NCBI GenBank assembly: GCA_017548765.1
Contig: JAFYZH010000001.1
Span: forward strand, 1-47,282
DNA: 47,282 nt
From: Lachnospiraceae bacterium
Lineage (GTDB): Bacteria > Bacillota > Clostridia > Lachnospirales > Lachnospiraceae
Direction: 5' to 3'
Below, one piece after another: positions 24,982 through 34,124 of the stretch. Within the stretch, counting starts at the first letter, position 1; every line of letters starts with the position of its first letter. The notes beneath the pieces were generated by a model. The model was not told the DNA's origin. It saw only the letters and a list, made by a program, of their open reading frames with translations, and searched no databases. The translations under genes and the position numbers were made by a program.

Positions 24982-25731
24982 TCAGTTCCGTGTGCGCGAC
25001 TTCGTGCGCTGCGGATCCTTTCCCCCTTTTATCATGGCATACAACTGTCTTGCGGCGGTATCCGGAACCTCCCGGACCTCGCCGACGCGCATCTTTCCGA
25101 TCTCCAGATTCATGATGCGGATGCGCTTCAGACGACGCACATGGTAGCCTTCGCTCTCACACATGCGACGGATCTGGCGGTTGATGCCTTGTGTCAGGAT
25201 CATGTGAAACGTGCTTTCTCCGCTTTGGAACGCGGTGCACGGGCGCGTGACTACATCGCCTAAATCCACGCCGGCCTGCATCTTCTTTAAGAAGTCTTCG
25301 GTCACGGGCGCGTCGATGGTCACAACGTATTCCTTTTCGTGTTCATTGGCCGCACGCATGATCTCGTTCGCGAGATCGCCCTGGTTCGTTAAAAGGAGCA
25401 GACCTTCACTGGTCTTATCCAGACGACCGATCGGGTAAATGCGTTGCGGGTATTTGATATAATCGATGACATTGTCCTTTTCGCGTTTTTCCGCCGTACA
25501 GACGATGCCGCGCGGCTTGTAAAACATGAGCAGGATCGGTTTTACGTTACTCTTTTTCTTCGTCAGCGGCTTGCCGTTTACGACGATGTTGTCGCGGTCC
25601 GAGACCTGCATACCGGTCGTCGCGGGCTGTCCGTTCACAGTGACCCGCCCCTCTTCGATCAGGCGGTCTGCCTCACGACGGGAGCACACGCCGACGGCGC
25701 TTAAGTATTTATTGATACGTGTCAGTTCCAT
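24982..25731 (-). CDS. pseudouridine synthase, RluB/RluF (RsuA) family
   Basis: A protein of 249 residues. An N-terminal S4 RNA-binding domain ([20 protein letters not shown]) is followed by the catalytic domain with [15 protein letters not shown], whose Asp is the nucleophile, and the family blocks EKEYVVTI and [12 protein letters not shown]. The sequence around [19 protein letters not shown] and RIRIMNL is closest to RluF, which modifies 23S rRNA near 2604; RluB-type specificity cannot be excluded. GTG 25740 lies inside GGAGGTG, so ATG 25731, eight bases after GGAGG, is the likely start. It overlaps the queA end by 23 bp. Confidence 0.88.
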   Translation of the reverse strand: MELTRINKYLSAVGVCSRREADRLIEEGRVTVNGQPATTGMQVSDRDNIVVNGKPLTKKKSNVKPILLMFYKPRGIVCTAEKREKDNVIDYIKYPQRIYPIGRLDKTSEGLLLLTNQGDLANEIMRAANEHEKEYVVTIDAPVTEDFLKKMQAGVDLGDVVTRPCTAFQSGESTFHMILTQGINRQIRRMCESEGYHVRRLKRIRIMNLEIGKMRVGEVREVPDTAARQLYAMIKGGKDPQRTKSRTRN

Positions 25732-26791
25732 GCGCATCACCTCCGTCGGATCCGAGTCCGTCTGCTATGAACATCGCGTCGCCGAAACTGAAGAAACGGT
25801 AACGCTCGCGGATCGCTTCCGCATATGCCGCCAGCACGTGCTCGCGTGTCGCCAGGGCAGACACCAGCATGAGCAGAGTCGACTGCGGCAAATGAAAATT
25901 CGTGATCAGACCATCGAGCACGCGGAAGGTGTATCCCGGGTAAATGAAGATATCCGTCCAGCCGCTGATGGGGCGTAAGGTCGATGAACCGAGCATCGAC
26001 GCCGCCGACTCTATGGTACGGCAGCTCGTCGTTCCGACGCAGATGACACGGTGTCCGGTCTCCTTCGCGTGGTTGATCTTCTCCGAGGCATCTTCATCCA
26101 GCATGAAGAACTCGGAATGCATATGATGGTCGGTGATCTCGGAGACCTTTACCGGTCGGAATGTTCCCAGGCCGACATGAAGTGTCACATAGGCGATGGA
26201 AATGCCTTTCTCCTCGATCTTTTGAAGCAGTTCTTTTGTGAAATGCAGGCCGGCCGTCGGTGCCGCCGCAGACCCGTCATACTTCGCGTATACGGTCTGA
26301 TAGCGGTCCTTATCCTTAAGTTCGTGCGTGATATACGGCGGAAGCGGCATCTGACCTAGCCGGTCCAGAATCTCCTCGAAGATCCCTTCGTAGAGGAAGC
26401 GGATCTTGCGGTTTCCCTCTTCCATCATCTCGACGACTTCAGCCTTCAAAAGGCCCTCGCCGAACTCGATCACGGCACCGGGACGCGCTTTCTTACCGGG
26501 CTTTACCAGGCACTCCCAGCAGTCATTTTCCAGACGCTTAAGGAGCAGCACCTCCACCTTACCGCCGGTGCCTTCCCGGCTGCCGATCAGGCGCGCGGGA
26601 ATGACCTTCGTGTTATTCAGGACCAGGCAGTCGCCCGGATCCAGATAGTCAATGATATCATAAAAATGTTTGTGCTCGACGTGCCCCGTCTTCTTATCCA
26701 GAAGCATGAGCCGCGACTCCGACCGATTCTCGATCGGATCCTGCGCGATCAGTTCCTGGGGCAATTCATAATCAAAATCTTTAACCAGCAC
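25709..26791 (-). CDS. queA: S-adenosylmethionine:tRNA ribosyltransferase-isomerase
   Basis: A protein of 360 residues from a GTG start. It begins [20 protein letters not shown] and contains [52 protein letters not shown] and [15 protein letters not shown], the blocks of QueA. It transfers and rearranges ribose from SAM onto preQ1 in tRNA, making epoxyqueuosine. An ATG-type start further up exists at 26833, but GTG 26791 follows GGAGG by eight bases and matches the family N-terminus. It follows the transglutaminase-like gene by 26 bp. QueH, the next enzyme of the pathway, is encoded at 19038. Confidence 0.94.
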   Translation of the reverse strand: MLVKDFDYELPQELIAQDPIENRSESRLMLLDKKTGHVEHKHFYDIIDYLDPGDCLVLNNTKVIPARLIGSREGTGGKVEVLLLKRLENDCWECLVKPGKKARPGAVIEFGEGLLKAEVVEMMEEGNRKIRFLYEGIFEEILDRLGQMPLPPYITHELKDKDRYQTVYAKYDGSAAAPTAGLHFTKELLQKIEEKGISIAYVTLHVGLGTFRPVKVSEITDHHMHSEFFMLDEDASEKINHAKETGHRVICVGTTSCRTIESAASMLGSSTLRPISGWTDIFIYPGYTFRVLDGLITNFHLPQSTLLMLVSALATREHVLAAYAEAIRERYRFFSFGDAMFIADGLGSDGGDAHGTDTYQ

Positions 26792-26817
26792 TTTGTCTTC
26801 CTCCAAAGCCTCACGGC

Positions 26818-29520
26818 TTAATATCCGTACCACAGATGGTACCGCAGTTTATTTCGGCCGGTCTGTCGCTTTGCGACAACCATCGCCATTTTATTCCGGG
26901 CCCGTAAAATGATCTTTCGGTCCTCGTTTTCGATCGGGCGGTTACCGAAGAAGCAGAGGTTGATCATCTCGATCGCTTCGTTAAACAGTTCTTCATTCTC
27001 TGCCAGTTCTTCAAACCACGAAACGACCTCAGCGCCGTCCGTCTCATATGTAAAGTTCCGATGTTCGATCGCCGCCAGTCTCCTCATGTCTTCGTACAGC
27101 GAAGCCACACTCTTCTTAGGGTCTCGCTGCGTGAAGTCGCGGCTTCTCTTAGCGAGCAGGAAACTTCTGCGCAGGAAGATCAGCAGGTACAAAAACAGCA
27201 GACTGCCCAGAACGATCAATATCTCCTTCAGTACCTTCCAGATGACAGGCCAGAGCAGAGGCCCGTCTTCTTTTTCGCCCGGACGCGTCGTAAGGTCTTC
27301 CCAACTACCTCCGGGAACGATCGTCGTATTGGTTCCGTTGGGCACCTTAGTGGGTACATCCTGCGTCTGGATCGCGACGGAAGTCTTCTCGCTCTGCGTA
27401 GTGCTTTCGCTCGTGGAATCTACTTGCGTAGGTACCGGAGTCGTAGGCTTCACGACCGGATGGTACGTTTTCTTCCAATCATCCATCGAACCGAAACCGG
27501 GAGTCACCTCGATCGGTACCCAGCCGAGATTTCGAAGGTAGATCTCGACCCACGCGTGCGCATTTTCCTCCGTGACATCCTGGAAAGACGATCCGGAAGG
27601 ACTTAGATAAAAACCTTCCACATAACGCGCAGGGATGCCGAGCAAACGAAACATCACCGTACCTGCGCTGGCGAAATGCATACAATATCCGGCCTTCTTT
27701 TCGAACAGGAATTCATCGACGAAATCGACATCTCCCGAGATCTTTCCGGGAGTCAGGGAATACTCTGCAAGTTCTTCCAGCGTATCGCGCACATAAACGG
27801 CCGCATCTTCGTACCCGTCTATACGAACGTCCTTCATGTATTCGCGGAGTCTTTCGACACTCTCGGGAACGTTCAGGTATTCCCGAAGGATATTTTCATA
27901 TATCGCATCCTCGCCGGTCTGGCCGTTCTGTCCATAATACTGAAAGAGGATCTCCGGTATCATGCGCCCTCTCACCTGGGCTTGGGGCGAGGATGTATAA
28001 TTCAAAGAGCTATAAAGGGCATCATAGAAGGTATTTGCAAGTGATTCCGGGGTGTCACTGTAAGCGCCCATATAACCTTTCTCATGGAGGTAGGCATCGT
28101 ACAAACGGACCAGGAAGGGCACATTGAAGTCGATCAGATCGTAGTACAGGTACTCCCCGGACTGAAAGTCTTCCTTGGAATAAGGAGAAAGAGCCGTATT
28201 GACCCCATCCTGGCGATCCGCGAAGTACGGCACGATCTTATAGCCGTCGGTGTAATCTACATTCATGATGTCGACGTGCTCAGAGCCGATTTTTAAAGAG
28301 CTTCGGAGTTTTGCGTCTCCGACGTTATCATTTGCAAGCGTATCCAGGACCGACCCGATAGACCTCATCGAACTGTACTCTCTGCGAGCCAGATCCATTC
28401 CTTCCAGGCCGGCACGATACTGATCGAGAATGATATCAGGAAGTTCGGTCCAACGTTTTCCCGTGTAGACTTCACCGACATAGCATTTAAGATACGAATA
28501 ACGATTTCCCAGACCCGCCGACTTGTAGACAGAAAGAAGGACATGGTCCTTATCGGGCTGTATCGCACCGGTCGAACCCAGGTCACCGCCGCTGATACCA
28601 CCGGAAGAGGTACCGAATATCTTTCCGCGCAACGACTTCAGGATCCTCTCGGGACCACCGGAATACATGAACTCCTGCGCCGGTTTGACGAACTCTGTGA
28701 TCTTCTCTTCAAACAAAGTGGGAAATGCCATGGCCGCCACTGCCGTCGCCATCATGGTAACGTAGAGCGGAAAAACCGCCTTTGGAGGATGCAGACAGAA
28801 TATGCCGTTTCCTTCGTCGGCTTCTCTTCCCTTTACGGTCTGATGCTTCTCTTCGATCCGCATCTGGACGCCGATCACGCCGACCACTGCAAACAGTAAA
28901 ATGATCCGGATCAATGCATAGCGGTCCGGTGTAAAACCGTTCATCAGCACGAGCAGGCACGGGAACAAAAGCACCAATGCGACCGACGAGATGCGGAACT
29001 TGCGGATCAGATTGTATCCGAGCCACAGCGTCATGGGCGCAAATATAAAGGTCAATGTGATCAAACGGCCGTTCCGGAAGGCCTGGTCCGTGTAATACTT
29101 CGTGATTTCGGTCACGCGGAAGCCCTTCCAGTTAAAGCCGTAGTAATCCGCGTACCGGCGGAAGATCTCATCCAGTAAAGACTGAAGACTCGTCAGCTGG
29201 CCCTCTGCAACCATGAACTGCGAATAAACCCAAAGCACATAGATCGCGACCAGCACCAGGATCACGGGAAAATGTACGACGCGAATACTCCAGAGCAGGA
29301 TGACCAGAGCCGAGATCAACGCGATGGGTAAGATCACGGCCTTCATCTCTCCGTTGAGTTCGTAGAGTCGGTTGAACGTATATACAAACACATACTGCAG
29401 CAGAAAAAGCGCCGAAAAAACAACAGCCAAATAAGCGACCATACCTGCCGCCGAAACCCGGCGCGCACGTACGATCGGCTTAAATGCTGTATCGATCTCG
29501 CGTATCTTTCTGCTTCTCAT
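26818..29520 (-). CDS. multi-spanning membrane protein with transglutaminase-like domain (TgpA type)
   Basis: A protein of 900 residues. The N-terminal 270 residues hold about seven to eight membrane helices (for example [34 protein letters not shown]). A large extracytoplasmic part includes a transglutaminase-like core: Cys613 in [16 protein letters not shown], His655 in [16 protein letters not shown] and an EVTPGF segment where many relatives carry Asp. A Thr/Ser-rich linker, one more helix ([13 protein letters not shown]) and a cytoplasmic DUF4129-like tail follow. Such proteins are usually encoded with MoxR ATPases and DUF58 proteins, as here. Role unknown; peptidase- or amidase-like action on envelope proteins is inference. 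RBS AAGAAGG. Confidence 0.87.
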   Translation of the reverse strand: MRSRKIREIDTAFKPIVRARRVSAAGMVAYLAVVFSALFLLQYVFVYTFNRLYELNGEMKAVILPIALISALVILLWSIRVVHFPVILVLVAIYVLWVYSQFMVAEGQLTSLQSLLDEIFRRYADYYGFNWKGFRVTEITKYYTDQAFRNGRLITLTFIFAPMTLWLGYNLIRKFRISSVALVLLFPCLLVLMNGFTPDRYALIRIILLFAVVGVIGVQMRIEEKHQTVKGREADEGNGIFCLHPPKAVFPLYVTMMATAVAAMAFPTLFEEKITEFVKPAQEFMYSGGPERILKSLRGKIFGTSSGGISGGDLGSTGAIQPDKDHVLLSVYKSAGLGNRYSYLKCYVGEVYTGKRWTELPDIILDQYRAGLEGMDLARREYSSMRSIGSVLDTLANDNVGDAKLRSSLKIGSEHVDIMNVDYTDGYKIVPYFADRQDGVNTALSPYSKEDFQSGEYLYYDLIDFNVPFLVRLYDAYLHEKGYMGAYSDTPESLANTFYDALYSSLNYTSSPQAQVRGRMIPEILFQYYGQNGQTGEDAIYENILREYLNVPESVERLREYMKDVRIDGYEDAAVYVRDTLEELAEYSLTPGKISGDVDFVDEFLFEKKAGYCMHFASAGTVMFRLLGIPARYVEGFYLSPSGSSFQDVTEENAHAWVEIYLRNLGWVPIEVTPGFGSMDDWKKTYHPVVKPTTPVPTQVDSTSESTTQSEKTSVAIQTQDVPTKVPNGTNTTIVPGGSWEDLTTRPGEKEDGPLLWPVIWKVLKEILIVLGSLLFLYLLIFLRRSFLLAKRSRDFTQRDPKKSVASLYEDMRRLAAIEHRNFTYETDGAEVVSWFEELAENEELFNEAIEMINLCFFGNRPIENEDRKIILRARNKMAMVVAKRQTGRNKLRYHLWYGY

Positions 29521-29538
29521 TGTATACCTTCTTTAAAC

Positions 29539-29738
29539 GGACTTTTCGAGCCTTGATTTACATTGAATGATACTACGGATTTCTTCGCGTCTTCGACGCT
29601 CTCGAAATCCTACAAACATTCGCCATACTCTTCGCTTTCCTGCGGAAATCGGTATGGCTCATGTTTGTTCGGCTCTCAAGGTCCGACTTGGACATGCGAG
29701 CATGTCCTGTCGGGACTTTTCGAGCCTAGTATCATTCA
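29539..29738. repeat. hairpin-rich intergenic element with inverted ends and 15-bp direct repeats
   Basis: The gap of 215 bp between the DUF58 and transglutaminase genes is almost wholly structured. Outer ends TGAATGATACTA (29564-29575) and TAGTATCATTCA (29727-29738) are perfect inverted repeats. Inside are three stems: GGATTTC/GAAATCC (29577-29610) enclosing GCGTC/GACGC, ACAAACAT..GCCATAC with GTATGGC..ATGTTTGT (29612-29668), and CCGAC..GGACATGC with GCATGTCC..GTCGG (29683-29713). The 15-mer GGACTTTTCGAGCCT occurs at 29539-29553 and 29713-29727. The right inverted end includes the DUF58 stop codon. It may be a MITE-like insertion or a structured mRNA spacer. Confidence 0.75.
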
Positions 29739-30935
29739 CATAACCACTAACTCTATCCCCGATAACTGGTTCATCAGGTTTTCGGAGGAGAATGTGTATT
29801 GGATGTCGCGTGCGATGATCTCCTGTTCGGGTTCTGCGGACCGCAGTGCGGTATCAGCGGACAGGATGATCAGTTCGTCCGTGACGGAGCGTTTCGCCAG
29901 CAGAAGTTCATCCTGCTCCAGGCCTTTGCTGCGAGGTCCGGTGACCACGATGAACTGACGCATGCGGTTCTCCAGTTTCGCCTCGGAGAAAACGAGCGGC
30001 AAGGGCAACTCCCCGATCGGATCGGAAGTCCGGAGGAACTCCGCAAACACTTCGTAGAGGTCATCGATCTCATAGACCGTAACTTGATGCATCTCCAACC
30101 GACGCTGGAACCACAGCAACGTAAACGGACAGCCCGCATCCAAAAGCGACAGTCCCACGGACAGTGCCATGGTCATGCGGTCGGAATACTCCTCACGCGT
30201 TTTATAATTCATATCGACATATAGGCAAACGCGGCTGCACAGCGGCATACCGAAATCCTTTACCATCAAGTCCTCCGACTTCGCGGAAAGTTTCCAATGC
30301 ACGCGTTGGAGTTTGTCTCCGGGCTGCATCGAGTGAAAGCTCACGATCTCCGACGGGTCCTCTCCGACCAGCGTCGAATGGAAACGTGAGGAATTTGTTA
30401 TGTCATGCCAGATGGAATTTCGGTTTTTGATCGGCATCAGTGTGTACTCCGGGAGCACGACCACCGACTGCCTTTGTTTCACTTTTCTGCTGAAGCGGAA
30501 CAGGCTCAGCCAGTCGTAGACGCGGATCTTGCTGATGCGGATCTGCGCCAGTCCGCAGTATTTAAACGTTACAGGGATGCGCATGTCGAGCGTTTCATTT
30601 GCGGTCAATGTCGCGCTCACACGGATCTTTTCGGACCGGCCGGATGTCAGATACGATGCAACCAGGATGCACTCTACCTTCGTGATCGAGATCGGCATGC
30701 GGTTACGCAGGCGGATCTGAAATGCCACCGGTTTATTCGGCAGCGCCGCCGAATAATTGCCCCGGATCAAATGGGCTTTAACACAAAACGATAAGATGAA
30801 CGAAACGATAATGGCGATCACAGGCACGAAAACAAGAACCGATAAAACATAGATCGGTTCGTCTTGGAGATATGCGATTGCCACGCCGTAGACCACCAGG
30901 ATCACGAGCAAATATATGAACAGATTTCGGTTCAT
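29736..30935 (-). CDS. DUF58 family membrane protein
   Basis: A protein of 399 residues. Two hydrophobic segments near the N-terminus (LFIYLLVILVVYGVAIAYL and VLSVLVFVPVIAIIVSFIL) precede a beta-rich region and the DUF58 signature GEDPSEIVSFHSMQPGDKLQRVHWK around residues 195-225, given in part. The remainder has a vWA-like layout. DUF58 proteins almost always accompany MoxR AAA ATPases and transglutaminase-like proteins and are thought to form a chaperone-like envelope assembly; the exact job is not established. It begins 11 bp after the MoxR gene. Its stop codon lies within the right inverted repeat of the hairpin-rich element. Confidence 0.9.
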   Translation of the reverse strand: MNRNLFIYLLVILVVYGVAIAYLQDEPIYVLSVLVFVPVIAIIVSFILSFCVKAHLIRGNYSAALPNKPVAFQIRLRNRMPISITKVECILVASYLTSGRSEKIRVSATLTANETLDMRIPVTFKYCGLAQIRISKIRVYDWLSLFRFSRKVKQRQSVVVLPEYTLMPIKNRNSIWHDITNSSRFHSTLVGEDPSEIVSFHSMQPGDKLQRVHWKLSAKSEDLMVKDFGMPLCSRVCLYVDMNYKTREEYSDRMTMALSVGLSLLDAGCPFTLLWFQRRLEMHQVTVYEIDDLYEVFAEFLRTSDPIGELPLPLVFSEAKLENRMRQFIVVTGPRSKGLEQDELLLAKRSVTDELIILSADTALRSAEPEQEIIARDIQYTFSSENLMNQLSGIELVVM

Positions 30936-30946
30936 CTTCTATATCC

Positions 30947-31897
30947 CTACTTTGTTTTCCCGCTTTCCGGCTTTTCTACCGAAGCCAGGATCGCTTCAAT
31001 GATCTGATCCTTCGTTCTCTTTTCGATACGAGCTCTGGAATTCAGTAAGATACGATGTCTCACGACATCGGCAAAAATATCGGTAATATCTCTCGGTTTT
31101 ACATAATCGCGTCCGGACATAAACGCGTTTGCGCATCCCATACGCATGAGGGCAATGCCTGCACGCGGGCTGGCACCGAGTTCCAGGTACGGATTCTCAC
31201 GGGTAGCCGTGATCAAAGCAACGATATACTGATAGATCACGTCATGTACGAAGACCTGGTCGACCTTCGCCTGCATATCCAGTACCTGCTCTTTTGTCAT
31301 CAATTCCCGAAGCTTCAACGTGCTCTCGGCAGGAACGTGCTTCGAGCGGAGGATCGAGATCTCGTCTTCATCCTTCGGATAGCCCATCGAGAGCTGGATC
31401 ATGAAACGGTCGAGCTGGGACTCCGGCAACAACTGGGTACCCGCGGAACCTGCGGGGTTCTGCGTCGCCAGAACGATGAACGGCTTCTCCAATTCGTAGG
31501 TCCGACCGTCGACGGTTACATTGCCCTCCTCCATTACCTCGAGGAGCGCCGACTGCGACTTCGGGGATGTACGGTTGATCTCATCCGCCAAAAACAGGTT
31601 CGTGAAGATAACGCCGGGCATGAAACGGAAACTTCCGGCCTCTTTGTCGTATAAATTGAAGCCGACGATATCCGAAGGGAGAACGTCCGGAGTAAACTGA
31701 AGACGGTGCGCATCCAGCTGGCATACGCTTGCGATGGCCATGGCCATGGTCGTCTTACCGAGTCCCGGGATATCTTCGATCAATACATGTCCGCGTGCCA
31801 GGATGGCGCAAAGCACCTTCCGTACCACATCGTCCTTTCCGATAATGCTGCGTTTGATCTCTTCCTGAACGCTGATCAACAATTCTTCATCTGTCAT
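30947..31897 (-). CDS. MoxR family AAA+ ATPase
   Basis: A protein of 316 residues with Walker A in DIPGLGKTTMAMAIA (residues 42-56), Walker B in NLFLADEINRTSPKSQSALLE near 105, sensor 1 in IVLATQNPAGSAGT and sensor 2 in GASPRAGIALM. This is the MoxR pattern. MoxR ATPases are thought to remodel or activate partner proteins, often with a vWA or DUF58 partner, which is encoded next. The upstream gene is a repeat-rich membrane protein ending 27 bp before it. The start has AGGATG upstream, a moderate ribosome site. Confidence 0.92.
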   Translation of the reverse strand: MTDEELLISVQEEIKRSIIGKDDVVRKVLCAILARGHVLIEDIPGLGKTTMAMAIASVCQLDAHRLQFTPDVLPSDIVGFNLYDKEAGSFRFMPGVIFTNLFLADEINRTSPKSQSALLEVMEEGNVTVDGRTYELEKPFIVLATQNPAGSAGTQLLPESQLDRFMIQLSMGYPKDEDEISILRSKHVPAESTLKLRELMTKEQVLDMQAKVDQVFVHDVIYQYIVALITATRENPYLELGASPRAGIALMRMGCANAFMSGRDYVKPRDITDIFADVVRHRILLNSRARIEKRTKDQIIEAILASVEKPESGKTK

Positions 31898-31924
31898 TTT
31901 CGTGCATCCTTCTCGTTAGTATTT

Positions 31925-33577
31925 TTATGCCTCACCGGGCGTTTCGGATATAATATCTCCTTCGGACGTGTCCTCTCCCGACTGCGAGTCGCTCTCAGGC
32001 TTCTCGCGGAGCAGGCGGATCAGGCGGCCGAGTTCGTCGTCACGATCACATGCCTGTGAAAACGCACGGTTTACCTGAACCATCAGGGACATTACGTCAC
32101 GATTATTCGTCATTGTATTCAAGTGCTCGCGAAGTTCATCCGAAACCGGACCATTGTAGATCTTCCAGTCGTCTCCGACCTTCTTCAGATAGAAACGGAT
32201 CAATGTGGGAGCCGGGGTCTGAACTTCTTTAAATTTGATCTCCACCAGAACGTAGAGGACCATCTCATCGGATGCCAGGCCGTCCGCATTGTAGCACTTG
32301 ATGCCGCGGTATCCGTCGATGATCTGTGCCTTACGCTGAAGTGTCTTCTCATCGATGGAAATGTTCTTCGGATCGTAGTAACACGAGCGGATCGTCTCGA
32401 TATCGCAATCAGCCGTAGCGTTGTAGTAGGTCGTCATCAGGGCCAATACGCTCTCATCCGCGTCGTCGATCTTATACTCTACCGAGTACACCTCGGTATC
32501 CTCTACAAGGTCGGAAGAACTCTGCGACTCGTCGTCCGGATCTGTCTGTCCATCCGAACTGTTCTCCTCGGACGCATCCGTGTTCTCAGTGCCGGAAATG
32601 CTTCCGGGCGCTGTCGTTTCGTCTGTAGATGTGGGTTTTTTAGGTCCCCACCAAAAGATATACGCAAGTACTGCCAAAATTACTACACAGGCAGCTACAC
32701 CGATCATGATCCACGCGAGCCGGTTGGTTTCCCGGTCTTCCTCTTCCTGCGAACTGAAGGAATCGGCCTTCTCAGGCTCTTCGTTCTTCTCAGGTTCTTC
32801 CGTCTTTGTAGGCTCTTCTTCCTTAGGCGGTTCTTCTACCTTCGCAGGCTCCTCTGCCTTAGCGGGCTCTTCCGTCTTTACAGGTTCTTCGACCTTCGCG
32901 GACTCTTCTACCTTAACGGCTTCTTCGACCTTAGCGGGCTCTTCAGCCTTTACAGGTTCTTCGACCTTCGCGGACTCTTCTACCTTAACGGCTTCTTCGA
33001 CCTTAGCGGGCTCTTCAGCCTTTACAGGTTCTTCGACCTTCGCAGGCTCTTCGACCTTCGCCGGCTCTTCTGCCTTCGCAGGTTCTTCGGCCTTTACAGG
33101 CTCTTCGGCCTTTACGGGCTCTTCCGTCTTAACAGGCTCTTCGGCTTTCGCAGGTTCTTCGACCTTAACAGGTTCTTCGGCCTTTACAGGTTCTTCGACC
33201 TTTGCAGGTTCTTCAACCTTAACGGGTTCTTCGGCCTTTGCAGGTTCTTCAACCTTAACGGGTTCTTCGGCCTTTACAGGTTCTTCAACCTTAACGGACT
33301 CTTCGGCCTTTACGGGCTCTTCCGTCTTAACAGGTGTATCGCCCTTCTGCGCTTTCCGTTTCATATACGCCAAATAAGCCGCGGTAGCTTCATCATCCGG
33401 ACCTGTGATCCCGAAGATCTGCTCCTCGACCTCTGCGTCGTTATTCTCTTCATCGGAGACATCCGGTTCGTCCTCGACCGGGATCTGCACGATCTTCTCT
33501 CCCTGAAGCCCTATATTCTTCAACTGTTCCGGGGTAAGCCCCGCGGAATGCTGTTTCTTTTTATTTCTTTTTTTCAC
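31925..33577 (-). CDS. single-pass membrane protein with long charged hexapeptide repeat region
   Basis: A protein of 550 residues, not matched to a known family. Residues 1-80 are basic then acidic (MKKRNKKKQHSAGLTPEQL). Residues 82-267 are about 31 copies of a six-residue unit, [P/S/A][V/A]K[A/V/T]EE, likely an extended charged rod. One membrane helix follows (about 286-308, AWIMIGVAACVVILAVLAY), then a Ser/Asp-rich linker and a C-terminal domain of about 160 residues with alternating strands (LALMTTYYNATADCDIETIR). With no signal peptide the repeat part is probably cytoplasmic and the C-terminal domain outside. It heads the MoxR-DUF58-transglutaminase operon behind a good promoter. Confidence 0.8.
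   Translation of the reverse strand: MKKRNKKKQHSAGLTPEQLKNIGLQGEKIVQIPVEDEPDVSDEENNDAEVEEQIFGITGPDDEATAAYLAYMKRKAQKGDTPVKTEEPVKAEESVKVEEPVKAEEPVKVEEPAKAEEPVKVEEPAKVEEPVKAEEPVKVEEPAKAEEPVKTEEPVKAEEPVKAEEPAKAEEPAKVEEPAKVEEPVKAEEPAKVEEAVKVEESAKVEEPVKAEEPAKVEEAVKVEESAKVEEPVKTEEPAKAEEPAKVEEPPKEEEPTKTEEPEKNEEPEKADSFSSQEEEDRETNRLAWIMIGVAACVVILAVLAYIFWWGPKKPTSTDETTAPGSISGTENTDASEENSSDGQTDPDDESQSSSDLVEDTEVYSVEYKIDDADESVLALMTTYYNATADCDIETIRSCYYDPKNISIDEKTLQRKAQIIDGYRGIKCYNADGLASDEMVLYVLVEIKFKEVQTPAPTLIRFYLKKVGDDWKIYNGPVSDELREHLNTMTNNRDVMSLMVQVNRAFSQACDRDDELGRLIRLLREKPESDSQSGEDTSEGDIISETPGEA
32777..33334 (-). repeat. 18-bp tandem repeat (about 31 units) with a perfect 72-bp tandem duplication
   Basis: Each 18-bp unit encodes [P/S/A][V/A]K[A/V/T]EE. 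Between about 32877 and 33043 a 72-bp block of four units is exactly duplicated in tandem, as shown by the CAGGTTCTTCGACC motif at 32881, 32953 and 33025. This points to recent unit gain by slippage or recombination. Confidence 0.9.
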
Positions 33578-33715
33578 TGATCTATACCACCGTAAACGGC
33601 CTCCGCTCCCTATAAGGTCACGTAAATGCCGAAATCATCATCAATTATTCTATGGAAAATGCAACCGACGCCAGGTCGTTGCCGGCATACTCTCAACAGG
33701 TACACATACAGAGTT

Positions 33716-33744
33716 ATTATATCAGATACTGCCTCTTTTTTCAA
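33716..33744 (-). promoter_or_regulatory. sigma-A promoter of the MoxR-DUF58 operon
   Basis: -35 TTGAAA (33739-33744), 17-bp spacer and -10 TATAAT (33716-33721), about 140 bp before the start at 33577. The leader in between holds no ORF that I can support. Confidence 0.75.
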
Positions 33745-33767
33745 CACGCAATTCGGAAAAACGAGGC

Positions 33768-33796
33768 TTGACTTTTAGGTGGCACTATAGTAAAAT
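33768..33796 (+). promoter_or_regulatory. sigma-A promoter of tRNA-Arg
   Basis: -35 TTGACT (33768-33773), 17-bp spacer and -10 TAAAAT (33791-33796), with GGAAAAACGAGGC upstream. It is divergent from the MoxR-operon promoter. Confidence 0.75.
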
Positions 33797-33812
33797 GTTC
33801 CTTGTTCGAAAT

Positions 33813-33884
33813 GCATCTGTAGCTCAGTGGATAGAGCAATGGCCTCCGGAGCCATGTGCGGTGGTTCGATTCCACTCAGATGCA
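33813..33884 (+). tRNA. tRNA-Arg (anticodon CCG)
   Basis: A 72-nt cloverleaf with acceptor GCATCTG/CAGATGC and discriminator A. D arm TAGCTCAGTGGATAGAGCA, anticodon stem ATGGC/GCCAT with loop CTCCGGA (anticodon CCG, reading CGG), and T loop GGTTCGATTCC. CCA is not encoded. Confidence 0.95.
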
Positions 33885-33897
33885 CATTAAGGTCTTC

Positions 33898-33931
33898 GCA
33901 CAGCGCTCCCGACCGTAAGTCGGCGCTGTGC
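33898..33931 (+). other. long hairpin downstream of tRNA-Arg
   Basis: GCACAGCG/CGCTGTGC outer stem and CCGAC/GTCGG inner stem with a 3-nt bulge. There is no T run after it, so it may be a processing or structural element rather than the terminator. Confidence 0.45.
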
Positions 33932-34002
33932 CAACCTTTCGATCCACATCTTCGAATATCCTATTTTTATCCCAGAATGAATTTAAATTGAATACTTCTC
34001 TA

Positions 34003-34025
34003 AGCGGTTCGTACCGCTCTTTTGT
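34003..34025 (+). terminator. candidate terminator of tRNA-Arg
   Basis: AGCGGT/ACCGCT stem with a TCGT loop, followed by CTCTTTTGT. It lies about 120 bp past the tRNA and 100 bp before the next gene. The stem is short. Confidence 0.45.
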
Positions 34026-34124
34026 CGTACCCGGATTTTTACACAAACATTGTAAAATCGCATCAATCGGGCGCCGTCTCCCGTTTGAAATATATCGTCC
34101 ACGTGACGTTAAAACCGGAGGTCT

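Noticed and set aside
29539-29738. The hairpin-rich element considered as a simple transcription terminator or a riboswitch
   Set aside because: It has three separate stems without a terminal T run in the gene direction, and it matches no riboswitch consensus I know. It is reported as an unexplained element.
32777-33334. Regular 18-bp repeats considered as a CRISPR array
   Set aside because: There are no unique spacers; the units are contiguous, in frame and encode a hexapeptide. No cas gene is present.
32123-33580. A 485-codon plus-strand ORF opposite the repeat-rich membrane protein
   Set aside because: It is a by-product of the repeat: reading the 18-bp units in reverse gives a monotonous Leu/Phe/Arg pattern. 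The minus frame has a promoter, start site and a membrane helix.
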